Assembly (NCBI RefSeq): GCF_017352155.2
Contig: NZ_CP071462.1
Coordinates: forward strand, 1,674,001 to 1,738,000
Source: Haloterrigena alkaliphila
Lineage (GTDB): Archaea > Halobacteriota > Halobacteria > Halobacteriales > Natrialbaceae
DNA: 64,000 nucleotides
Direction: 5' to 3'
Below, one piece after another: positions 7,141-13,771 of this stretch. The notes beneath the pieces were generated by a model, which was given only the letters and a program-made list of their open reading frames with translations, had not been told where the DNA came from and searched no databases. Made by a program: the position numbers and the translations under genes. The first letter of the stretch is position 1. Every line of letters begins with the position of its first letter.

Positions 7141-8703
7141 TCAGACATAGCCGTTCACCTCCTCCCGGAGCGCCTCGTGTGCCGTCTCGAGCGCGTCGTT
7201 CGTCGCTTCGAGCGTGGTCTCGTCGGTCTCGAGTGCGTCGCGAGCAGCCTCGAGTTGGCTGGCAACCGCGTCGGGGGCGGGTCCGCCCTGCGAGTCGCGG
7301 CTCGCGACGCTCTCGACGGGATCGAGCGCGTCTTCGACGGCTCCGGGGTCGACGACCGACTCGAGGGGTTCGCCCAGTACCTCCCTGGCAGCAGCATCGA
7401 TCGCGTCGTAATCCGCTCCGTTTTCCGCGGCGATTGCGACCAGTTCGTGAGCCGTGCGGAACGGCAGTCCGTTCGCGGCCAGCAGGTCGGCGACGCCGGT
7501 CGCCGTCGAGAACCCCTCGCCGGCTTCCGCGGCGAGGATCTCCTCGTTCCAGTCGGCCGTCGCCACCGCACCGGCGGCGACCTCGCTGGCGTCCGTCACG
7601 GCGTCGACGGTCTCCCAAGCGTGGGTCGTCGCCCGCTGGAGGTCGATGTTATAGGCACGTGGCAAGCCCTTGAGCGTCGTCGTCAAGCCCTGGACCGCAC
7701 CCGCCGCGTCGCCCGCGACCGCGCGAACCAACTCGAGCGTGTCGGGGTTCTTCTTCTGGGGCATGATCGACGACGTCGAGGAGTAGTCGTCCGAGATTTC
7801 GACGAAGCCCCGGTTCGCGAAGATGATCAGATCCTCCGCGAGCCCCGACAGCGTCGTCGCGTGCGTTGACAGCGCCTGGGTCGTCTCGAGCAGGAAGTCC
7901 CGGCTCGAGGAGGCGTCCATGGAGTTCTCGACGACAACGGCGGAGCGCTGCTCCGCCGAGCTCCCCCTCGCGCTGCTCGCGGGAACTCCCTCGAAACCGA
8001 GCAGTTCCGCCGTCCGTTCGCGATCGATGTCGAACGTCGTCCCCGCGAAGGCGGCCCCGCCGAGCGGTGACTCGTTGATACGACCGTAGGCCTCGAGCAG
8101 GCGTTTCGTATCGCGGCGCACCGCGCCCTCGTAGGAGAGCGCCCAGTGGGCGACGGTGGTCGGCTGGGCGGGCTGGAGGTGCGTGTAGCCGGGCATGATC
8201 GTCTCCGCGTGAGCCTCGGCCACGTCGACCAGCGACTCGCGCAGCGCCAGCGTCGTCTCGATCGCCTCGAGGACGTCCTCGCGAAGGCGATACCGGATGC
8301 AGGCCGCGACCTCGTCGTTGCGCGAGCGCGCGGTGTGCATCTTGCCGCCCTCCTCGCCGATGCGCTCGATGACGGCCGTTTCGATCGCCTCGTGGACGTC
8401 CTCGCCGTCGGGCAGGGAGCCGTGGCCGTCGACCTCGATAGCGTCCAGCGCCGTGAGAATCTGCCCGGCCACGTCGTCCTCGATGATCCCCTGCTCGGCG
8501 AGCATCACCGTATGCGCCCGGTCGACCTCGAGGTCGGCCTCGAAGATGCGTTCGTCCGCTGCGAGCGAGGAGAGGAAGCTCCGGGCGGGGCCGCCGCTGA
8601 ACCGGTCTCGGCGGACGACACCCTCTCCGTCAGGGTCGGTTCCGCCGTCGGTGGCGGCCTCCGACTCGAACGCGGGCCCGTCGTGAGCGCTCTCCTCGGT
8701 CAT
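7141..8703 (-). CDS. argH: argininosuccinate lyase ArgH, with an unusual internal insertion
   Basis: The 520-residue enzyme splits argininosuccinate into arginine and fumarate, the last pathway step. The fumarase/aspartase-superfamily signature lies at 309-321 (SSIMPQKKNPD). KMHTARSRNDE is near 121-131 and the catalytic-histidine segment GYTHLQPAQ at 172-180. The N-terminal 30 residues are an acidic extension. Between GFEGV (to 240) and VENSMDA (from 258) there are about 17 residues, PASSARGSS onward, that usual family members lack. The DNA of this insertion contains a perfect 9-bp-stem palindrome. ATG 8703 lies two bases after the argG stop, so the genes form one operon. Whether the insertion is tolerated depends on the loop being surface-exposed (inference). 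Confidence 0.95.
   Translation of the reverse strand: MTEESAHDGPAFESEAATDGGTDPDGEGVVRRDRFSGGPARSFLSSLAADERIFEADLEVDRAHTVMLAEQGIIEDDVAGQILTALDAIEVDGHGSLPDGEDVHEAIETAVIERIGEEGGKMHTARSRNDEVAACIRYRLREDVLEAIETTLALRESLVDVAEAHAETIMPGYTHLQPAQPTTVAHWALSYEGAVRRDTKRLLEAYGRINESPLGGAAFAGTTFDIDRERTAELLGFEGVPASSARGSSAEQRSAVVVENSMDASSSRDFLLETTQALSTHATTLSGLAEDLIIFANRGFVEISDDYSSTSSIMPQKKNPDTLELVRAVAGDAAGAVQGLTTTLKGLPRAYNIDLQRATTHAWETVDAVTDASEVAAGAVATADWNEEILAAEAGEGFSTATGVADLLAANGLPFRTAHELVAIAAENGADYDAIDAAAREVLGEPLESVVDPGAVEDALDPVESVASRDSQGGPAPDAVASQLEAARDALETDETTLEATNDALETAHEALREEVNGYV
7938..7958. repeat. palindrome inside argH coding sequence
   Basis: CGGCGGAGC and GCTCCGCCG flank a 3-base loop (GCT), giving a perfect 9-bp stem. 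It lies exactly in the extra segment of ArgH that relatives lack. A palindrome of the same geometry occurs at the 3' end of argG. Confidence 0.85.
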
Positions 8704-8705
8704 CG

Positions 8706-9995
8706 TTATTCCTCGTCTTCCTCTACGTCGGAGCTATGCTCCGACGAGGGTCCGCTCGCTTCGCTCGCGTCACCGCCGCTGCCGTCGGTCGCGAGTTCGA
8801 CTTCCTCGTCGTCGGCGTTGGCCGCGATCGCCTCGTTGGCGAGGCGGCGCTGGAAGCCGTGGTACTTCGCGACGCCGGTGGCGTCTTCCTGTTTGATCTT
8901 GCCGACCGTCTCCGTGTCGAAGGAGGCGTGCTCGGCCGAGTAGGCCGCGAACTTGCTGTCACGGGCGACCGGGCGGGCCTGGCCGCCCTCGAAGCGGATC
9001 GTGACCGTGCCGGTCACGCGCTGCTGGGTCTCGTCGATGAATCCCTCGAGTGCACTCACGAGCGGCGCGTCGATCAGGCCCTCGTAGCCCTTCTTCGACC
9101 ACTTCTGGTCGATCAGCTGCTTGAACTCGCGTTCCTCCTGGGTCAGGACGAGGCTCTCGAGCGCCTCGTGGGCGTTGAGCAGCGTCGTCGCCGCGGGGTG
9201 CTCGTAGTTCTCGCGGACCTTCAGCCCGAGCATGCGGTCTTCCATCGAGTCGGTGCGGCCGACGCCGTAGGCCCCGGCCACGCCGTTGAGATGCTCGATG
9301 AGCTCGACGGGCTCGTACTCGACGCCGTCGACGGCGACGGGGTACCCCTCCTCGAACTCGATCTCGATCTCCTGGGTCTCGCCGGTCGGCGCCTGCGTCC
9401 AGGCGTAGATCTCCTCCGGCGGGACGTAGTTGGGATCCTCGAGGTCGTCGCCCTCGACGGAGCGACTCCAGAGGTTGGTGTCGATCGACCAGTCGCCGCC
9501 GCTGCCGCCCTCGACGGGGAGGTCGCGCTCGGCGGCGTACTCCTGTTCCCACTCGCGCGTGAGTCCGAGTTCGCGCACGGGGGCGATGACCTCGAGGTCG
9601 GAGTCGCGCCAGACGGCCTCGAACCGGAGCTGGTCGTTGCCCTTGCCGGTACAGCCGTGGGCGATGCCGGTACAGTCCTGTTCTTCGGCGACCTCGAGGA
9701 TCGCCGTCGCGATCACGGGGCGGGCCAGCGCGGTGCCGAGCGGGTAGCCCTGGTAGGTCGCGTTCGCGCGAACGCCCTCGAGACAGAGGTCGGCGAACTC
9801 GTCTTTCGCGTCGACGACGTAGTGCTCGAGGCCGAGCGCCTCGGCGGTCTCTTCGGCTTCCTCGAACTCGGACGCCGGCTGACCGACGTCGACCGTGACG
9901 CCGATCACGTCGTCGTATCCGTACTCTTCCTCGAGCAGCGGGACGCAGACAGTCGTGTCCAGGCCGCCCGAGAACGCAAGTGCGACGCGTGTCAT
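8706..9995 (-). CDS. argG: argininosuccinate synthase ArgG, with C-terminal extension
   Basis: The enzyme joins citrulline and aspartate using ATP to give argininosuccinate. The PP-loop ATP motif AFSGGLDTT is at residues 7-15, and the conserved GCTGKGNDQLRFE segment is present around 115-127. At 429 residues it is about 30 longer than usual. The extra tail is a Gly/Ser/Asp/Glu-rich stretch (from about 395) whose DNA carries a 9-bp-stem palindrome at 8726-8746. ATG 9995 follows a TATA-like box by about 32 bp. argH follows after two bases. Confidence 0.95.
   Translation of the reverse strand: MTRVALAFSGGLDTTVCVPLLEEEYGYDDVIGVTVDVGQPASEFEEAEETAEALGLEHYVVDAKDEFADLCLEGVRANATYQGYPLGTALARPVIATAILEVAEEQDCTGIAHGCTGKGNDQLRFEAVWRDSDLEVIAPVRELGLTREWEQEYAAERDLPVEGGSGGDWSIDTNLWSRSVEGDDLEDPNYVPPEEIYAWTQAPTGETQEIEIEFEEGYPVAVDGVEYEPVELIEHLNGVAGAYGVGRTDSMEDRMLGLKVRENYEHPAATTLLNAHEALESLVLTQEEREFKQLIDQKWSKKGYEGLIDAPLVSALEGFIDETQQRVTGTVTIRFEGGQARPVARDSKFAAYSAEHASFDTETVGKIKQEDATGVAKYHGFQRRLANEAIAANADDEEVELATDGSGGDASEASGPSSEHSSDVEEDEE
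8726..8746. repeat. palindrome in the argG 3' extension
   Basis: CGTCGGAGC and GCTCCGACG flank a 3-base loop (TAT). The 9-bp stem, 3-nt loop and GGAGC/GCTCC core match the palindrome inside argH. It falls in codons that relatives of ArgG lack. Confidence 0.85.
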
Positions 9996-10024
9996 ATCGT
10001 ATCCGAGGAAAGCGTCAGGAGGGC

Positions 10025-10030
10025 CTTAAG
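10025..10030 (-). promoter_or_regulatory. TATA-like box for argGH
   Basis: CTTAAG on the minus strand lies about 32 bp upstream of the argG ATG (9995). A TTTTAAT tract at about 10039 is an alternative that would give a short leader. Confidence 0.45.
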
Positions 10031-10143
10031 CTCATTGGTTTTAATACCGTAAATTAACGATAGAGCGACTGCTAACTGGGAATTCTGCGTTTGCTGGAAC
10101 GTTGGAACGAACCTGGTCGATGGGTGGGAGATAGTAGTCGGGC

Positions 10144-10236
10144 TCAGAGGCCCGGCCGTCGCCGTCGCGGTCGCCGCGGAGAAACAGCCCCGTCGGTAGC
10201 GGCAGCGCCGCCCGTGGTGCCGACGGAGTGACTCAT
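10144..10236 (-). CDS. possible 30-aa Arg-rich small ORF in the argG-HTH intergenic region
   Basis: An ATG at 10236 opens 30 codons starting MSHSVGTTGG and ending in a run of arginines. An ATTTAAGG box on the minus strand, at about 10258-10265, sits 25 bp upstream, the right spacing for a leaderless message. This promoter is the main support. No family is recognised. The rest of 9996-10456 (about 460 bases) shows only GC-rich sequence and the argG promoter. Confidence 0.25.
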   Translation of the reverse strand: MSHSVGTTGGAAATDGAVSPRRPRRRRPGL

Positions 10237-10456
10237 TAGTGGTCCTATCGCAGTCCTCCGCCTTAAATCCTGCTGAACCGCAAATATTTCGGGTGTCGGT
10301 CACCCGCGAACGGCGCTCGAGGGGACTGTCGGCGCAGTGTCGTCACAACGCCGGCGCGGCGCTCGTCTCCCGCCGGCGACGAGACCGCGAGCGTCGTCGA
10401 CGAGACCGCGAGCGTCAGCAACGGTGATCGCGAACCGCTACCGACGGAACCGACGG

Positions 10457-11563
10457 CTACACCTCGGTTTCGTCCTCCTCCGGCAGGGCGAGCACGTTCT
10501 CCCGGCCGATTCGGAAGACATCGATCTCGCCGTCCTCGCGCAACCCGCTGACGACCTGGCTCGTCTTGGCCTCTGTCCAGTCCAGTTCCGAGACGACCTC
10601 CTGCTGTTTGATCCGCCCGCCCCGGTCCTCGAGCAGGCGGAGGACGCGTTCCTCGTTGCTGAGCAGTTCCCGGGGCGGCGCGCTCGAGTCGGTCGCGGGA
10701 GTCGGCCCGGTCGCCACGGCGTCGCCGGCCGGTGCGTCGGTCGTCGCGTCGTCGCCGTGGACGCGTCTGAGCCACCAGCCGACGGCGCCGGCGGACGCGA
10801 GGAGCACGACGGCGGCCGGGACGACCAGCCACAGCGGTGACGACCCCCCGTCCGATTCGACGTCGGACTCGGGCGAGGACGAGGCCGATTCGTTGCTCTC
10901 CTCGATCATGAGAACCATCGGCGGATCCGACGAGAACGGATCGCCGTCGCTGAGCCAGTAGACCGACTGCTCGTCCCCGCCTTCCGGCTCCGGCGTGGCT
11001 TCGTCGATTTCGTACCCCTCCGGCGCGTTGATCTGCAACGACGTGTCGCTGGGGAACGTAAAGCCCAGCAGCGAGTTCTCGACTTGGATCTGATTCAACT
11101 GCACGTAGGCGAACTTCGTCCAGTCGAAGGTGACGCGAACGTGTCCGAGCTCTCGGGGGGCAGAGCTCGTGTCGGTGGCGACGGAGACGTTCTCGATCGT
11201 CATCTCCCGTTCCGTCTGGTTGTTCCCCTCGGCGAGTTCCTCGTTCCACCGGCGCTCCTCGCTGGCGGCGTAGGTGCCCGGATTCGATTCGACGTCCTCG
11301 CGGAGCGATTCCCACTCGCCGCCGGAGACGTTCTCGAACCGATAGTCGACGACGAACCTCGCGGAGCCGTTCTCCTGAACGTAGACGTCGATGTGGATCT
11401 CGTCGGCGTCGCTCAACTGTTCGCCCGCGGGGTCCTCCTGCAGCATCGCTCCGTCGGCACTGACGGCGCCGACCGCGCCGACAGGACCCAGCGAGAGCAC
11501 GGCGAGCACGCAACCGATACCCACGAGCACCCGGACCAGGGCCCACAGCCCCTTGGTATCCAT
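10457..11563 (-). CDS. membrane-anchored HTH regulator (DUF7345/DUF7343-like)
   Basis: The 368-residue protein has a signal peptide (about residues 1-35, rich in Leu/Val/Gly). An extracytoplasmic domain of about 210 residues with beta-rich YxFENVS-type segments follows. A single transmembrane helix (LWLVVPAAVVLLASAGAVG) lies near residue 250. The cytoplasmic C-terminal winged helix-turn-helix starts around LLSNEERVLRLLEDRGG. The architecture is that of haloarchaeal regulators which sense outside the cell and bind DNA inside. The start at ATG 11563 is chosen because the signal peptide begins there and a CATATTTG box lies 28 bp upstream. Its ligand and target genes are unknown. Confidence 0.75.
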   Translation of the reverse strand: MDTKGLWALVRVLVGIGCVLAVLSLGPVGAVGAVSADGAMLQEDPAGEQLSDADEIHIDVYVQENGSARFVVDYRFENVSGGEWESLREDVESNPGTYAASEERRWNEELAEGNNQTEREMTIENVSVATDTSSAPRELGHVRVTFDWTKFAYVQLNQIQVENSLLGFTFPSDTSLQINAPEGYEIDEATPEPEGGDEQSVYWLSDGDPFSSDPPMVLMIEESNESASSSPESDVESDGGSSPLWLVVPAAVVLLASAGAVGWWLRRVHGDDATTDAPAGDAVATGPTPATDSSAPPRELLSNEERVLRLLEDRGGRIKQQEVVSELDWTEAKTSQVVSGLREDGEIDVFRIGRENVLALPEEDETEV

Positions 11564-11586
11564 TACAGTGAAATGCCGTATCCGAC

Positions 11587-11594
11587 CAAATATG
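11587..11594 (-). promoter_or_regulatory. TATA box of the HTH regulator gene
   Basis: CATATTTG on the minus strand is centred 28 bp from the ATG at 11563. It supports that start over the longer open frame to 11707. Confidence 0.55.
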
Positions 11595-11649
11595 TCTTTC
11601 CGACGCGCAAAGCGGTGAATTTTTGGGACAGTCACGAGTAGACGAAGGT

Positions 11650-11844
11650 ATGATCGATCGCCGCGCCGAACTCGAGGTCGAGACGCTCCTGAAGATCGTC
11701 CTCGCACTGATCGCCGTCTTGCTCATCCTGCAGATCGTACAGGCAGTGATCGGTAGCATCGCGAGTCTGCTCGGGCCGTTCTTCTTCGTCGTTCAGGTGG
11801 CGATCGCCGCGCTGATCGTCCTCTGGCTCCTCGAGAAGATCTGA
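11650..11844 (+). CDS. 64-aa haloarchaeal membrane protein (DUF7554-like)
   Basis: The product begins MIDRRAELEVETLLK, followed by two long hydrophobic helices separated by a short GPFF turn and ending in LLEKI. It should insert as a helical hairpin in the cytoplasmic membrane. It fits a small haloarchaeal membrane family (DUF7554, from memory) of unknown role. The ATG at 11650 is the only good start. Confidence 0.65.
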   Translation: MIDRRAELEVETLLKIVLALIAVLLILQIVQAVIGSIASLLGPFFFVVQVAIAALIVLWLLEKI

Positions 11845-11898
11845 ATCGACCGATCGGACCAGCACACTGATACGGGAACGCGCCCAAGCCCGACCGAA

Positions 11899-12399
11899 GT
11901 GTACAGCGTCAACGTTCCGGTTCCCGGCCGCGTTCGGACCGTCGCCAACGAGCTCTATCCCGATCTCGTGGGCTTCGACCGCGTCCGCGAGGACCACTCG
12001 TGTCTGCTCAAACGGCTCGGCGAGGCCGACCACGTCGCCCAACTGCAACACCGCGCCCACCGCGCGCTCGAGGGGACCCCCGCCGTCGAAGCCGAGATTA
12101 CGGGCATCGACTACTTCGAAGCGCCGCCGCTGGGGTCGGCACCGGTCGTCTATCTGGCCGTCGAGAGTCCCGGTCTCGAGCGAATTCACGTCGACCTCAC
12201 CGACGCCTTCGAGACCGTCGCGGGACTCGAGGGGAGCGACTACGTCCCCCACGTCACGCTGGCCCGCGGCGGCGACGTCGCGACCGCGAAGCGACTGGCC
12301 GACCGCGAGATCGAGCCGATCCGGTGGACGGTCAGCGAACTCGAGTTCTGGGACGGCACCGACAAGCTGTCGGTCAGTCGCGTCTCGCTGCCCGCCTGA
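11899..12399 (+). CDS. 2'-5' RNA ligase family (2H phosphoesterase-like) protein
   Basis: This 166-residue LigT-like protein begins at a GTG. The second active-site motif is intact (PHVTLARG near residue 116). The first is HSCL at 34-37, with Cys in place of the usual Thr of the HxT motif. Relatives act on 2'-5' linkages or cyclic phosphates of RNA, and the changed first motif leaves the activity uncertain. It is a single gene with no clear operon partner. Confidence 0.75.
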   Translation: MYSVNVPVPGRVRTVANELYPDLVGFDRVREDHSCLLKRLGEADHVAQLQHRAHRALEGTPAVEAEITGIDYFEAPPLGSAPVVYLAVESPGLERIHVDLTDAFETVAGLEGSDYVPHVTLARGGDVATAKRLADREIEPIRWTVSELEFWDGTDKLSVSRVSLPA

Positions 12400-12467
12400 C
12401 TCGAGTCGGAAATCGAACCGTGAGTCGTCCGGTAGCTATTACCCCGCGGTCTCGCTATCTCGTAGCC

Positions 12468-12836
12468 ATGTACCGTCGCGCGGTTCTCGCGAGTTCGACA
12501 ACGATACTGCTCGCGGGTTGTAGTGAACTCACGAGCATGAAGGACGATGGCTACGTCGACGAGACGCTGCAGGACGAGCAGACGGGCGAGTTCAGCGCCG
12601 AGGCCGGCGAAGAGCTGACCGTCTCGATCGAGAACGTGGACGTGGCCGAGGCGGACGACGAGCAGGTTCAGTCCGACGCGATCAGTTTCCGACTCGATCA
12701 CGCCGACGACGGACCGATACTGACGCGGTCGGTCTCGGAACCGGAGACGCTCGACGTAACCATCGAAAAGAGCGGCACGCACCTCGTGATCGTCACTAAC
12801 GGCGCCGCCGACGTGACGATCGAACCGAGCGAGTAA
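12468..12836 (+). CDS. small secreted lipoprotein, function unknown
   Basis: The start is taken at ATG 12468, where a signal sequence begins MYRRAVLASSTTI and ends in the lipobox LAGC. The cysteine at about residue 19 would be lipid-modified. The remaining 100 residues are acidic, predicted beta-rich, with no recognised domain. The mature protein would sit on the outer face of the membrane. The frame is open further upstream, but that part has no start with a signal peptide. Confidence 0.65.
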   Translation: MYRRAVLASSTTILLAGCSELTSMKDDGYVDETLQDEQTGEFSAEAGEELTVSIENVDVAEADDEQVQSDAISFRLDHADDGPILTRSVSEPETLDVTIEKSGTHLVIVTNGAADVTIEPSE

Positions 12837-12953
12837 TCATTCGGAGCCCCTCCCAGACAGTTCAGTACGGATAGCGGCGTGACTGCTGTGGTCGCGACGA
12901 GAAAACGGTACGTCAGCGGACGAACTGCGTACCCCTGCGGATATCTGCTATCA

Positions 12954-13373
12954 CTACGCGTTCGCTTCGTCCCTGCTCGCATCGGGTGTGGAAAGTGGGA
13001 GATCTACCTCGATCGTCTCGTACCAGACGGTCGGTCTCTTTCGTTGCCCGTCCCGTTCGAGTTCGATCAAGTGCAGTTCCGCGAGTTCTTCGAGGTTCGT
13101 GTGGACCTGTCGGACGTCCCGATCGACGAGCCGTGCGGTCTCTCGAATGCTTTCGGGTTCGTGCTGGGCGATCGTCCGAAGCAATTCGAGGTTCTTCGGG
13201 CGCGTAACGCGGTGAATATCGTCGGGATCGTCGAAAACGACCTCGAAGTGTGGTGCGGGCGTCTCGCCCCGATCGAGTGCTCGAAGGGCGTCTCTGAGTC
13301 CGTCCTCGTCACCGCGCTGAAAGCGGACGTACATCGTTCGCTCGCCGTCGGTCGGGTTACCAGTGTTCTCCAT
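12954..13373 (-). CDS. HVO_A0114-family DNA-binding protein (antitoxin-like, TumA-type)
   Basis: The 139-residue protein carries a MarR-like winged helix in its centre (NLELLRTIAQHEPESI through RDVRQVHTNLEEL) and a basic wing, RDGQRKRPTVWYET. It overlaps the 3' end of the preceding TumE-family gene by 17 bases, so the two are translated together. In other haloarchaea this family accompanies TumE-like toxins and is thought to bind the operon promoter. A palindrome just upstream of the pair is a candidate target. Confidence 0.75.
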   Translation of the reverse strand: MENTGNPTDGERTMYVRFQRGDEDGLRDALRALDRGETPAPHFEVVFDDPDDIHRVTRPKNLELLRTIAQHEPESIRETARLVDRDVRQVHTNLEELAELHLIELERDGQRKRPTVWYETIEVDLPLSTPDASRDEANA

Positions 13374-13671
13374 GATTTCGAACCTCCGCTTTGAATCGGT
13401 CGAAGAGCGCTTCGATTCCCTCGACCTCGACGTCTTGGACCGTTTCGTCTGCCAGATGCTTGTGGTGGGGAGCAGCGTCCGGGTGGTCCGGAAAGTTGTC
13501 GTATCGGACGATCGTCTCTCCGTCCGTCGTCCCGTACTGCATCGAGTACTTCAACCCGTCGGGATACCGATCGGACTCCGGAACAGCCCACGCTCGAACC
13601 TCGGCATACGTCTCGCCGAAGTCCTTCGTGACGCTGATCAGTGGGGCGGCTTCCTCGTCGTTCCCACCCAT
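13357..13671 (-). CDS. TumE-family toxin-like protein (DUF6516)
   Basis: The 104-residue protein has the compact family signatures YxMQYG, VRYDNFPDH and the histidine-rich PHHKHL before a C-terminal helix. ATG 13671 is preceded by GGAGGTGAT (13685-13693), a near-perfect complement of the archaeal 16S 3' end. Such a strong ribosome site is unusual in this mostly leaderless genome and implies a real 5' leader. It is the first gene of a two-gene toxin-antitoxin-like operon. The toxic activity is inferred from family naming only. Confidence 0.75.
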   Translation of the reverse strand: MGGNDEEAAPLISVTKDFGETYAEVRAWAVPESDRYPDGLKYSMQYGTTDGETIVRYDNFPDHPDAAPHHKHLADETVQDVEVEGIEALFDRFKAEVRNHGEHW

Positions 13672-13684
13672 CGACCGTTGTTAT

Positions 13685-13707
13685 CACCTCCAACAGAATA
13701 ACTGTTG
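13685..13707 (-). promoter_or_regulatory. ribosome-binding site and palindromic operator of the TA pair
   Basis: GGAGGTGAT (minus strand, 13685-13693) is a strong Shine-Dalgarno site. It abuts the inverted repeat CAACAG-5 nt-CTGTTG (13691-13707). The repeat is well placed for autorepression by the winged-helix partner. Confidence 0.6.
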
Positions 13708-13771
13708 TGGGTAGGGACAACAGCCGGCGGATCGTCGCAACTGCCAGGGTACAACGTGACTGGACTCGAGT

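Noticed and set aside
9992-10303. 103-codon minus-strand frame upstream of argG
   Set aside because: It runs through the argG promoter, has biased composition and no similarity. A shorter leaderless candidate (10144-10236) is more plausible.
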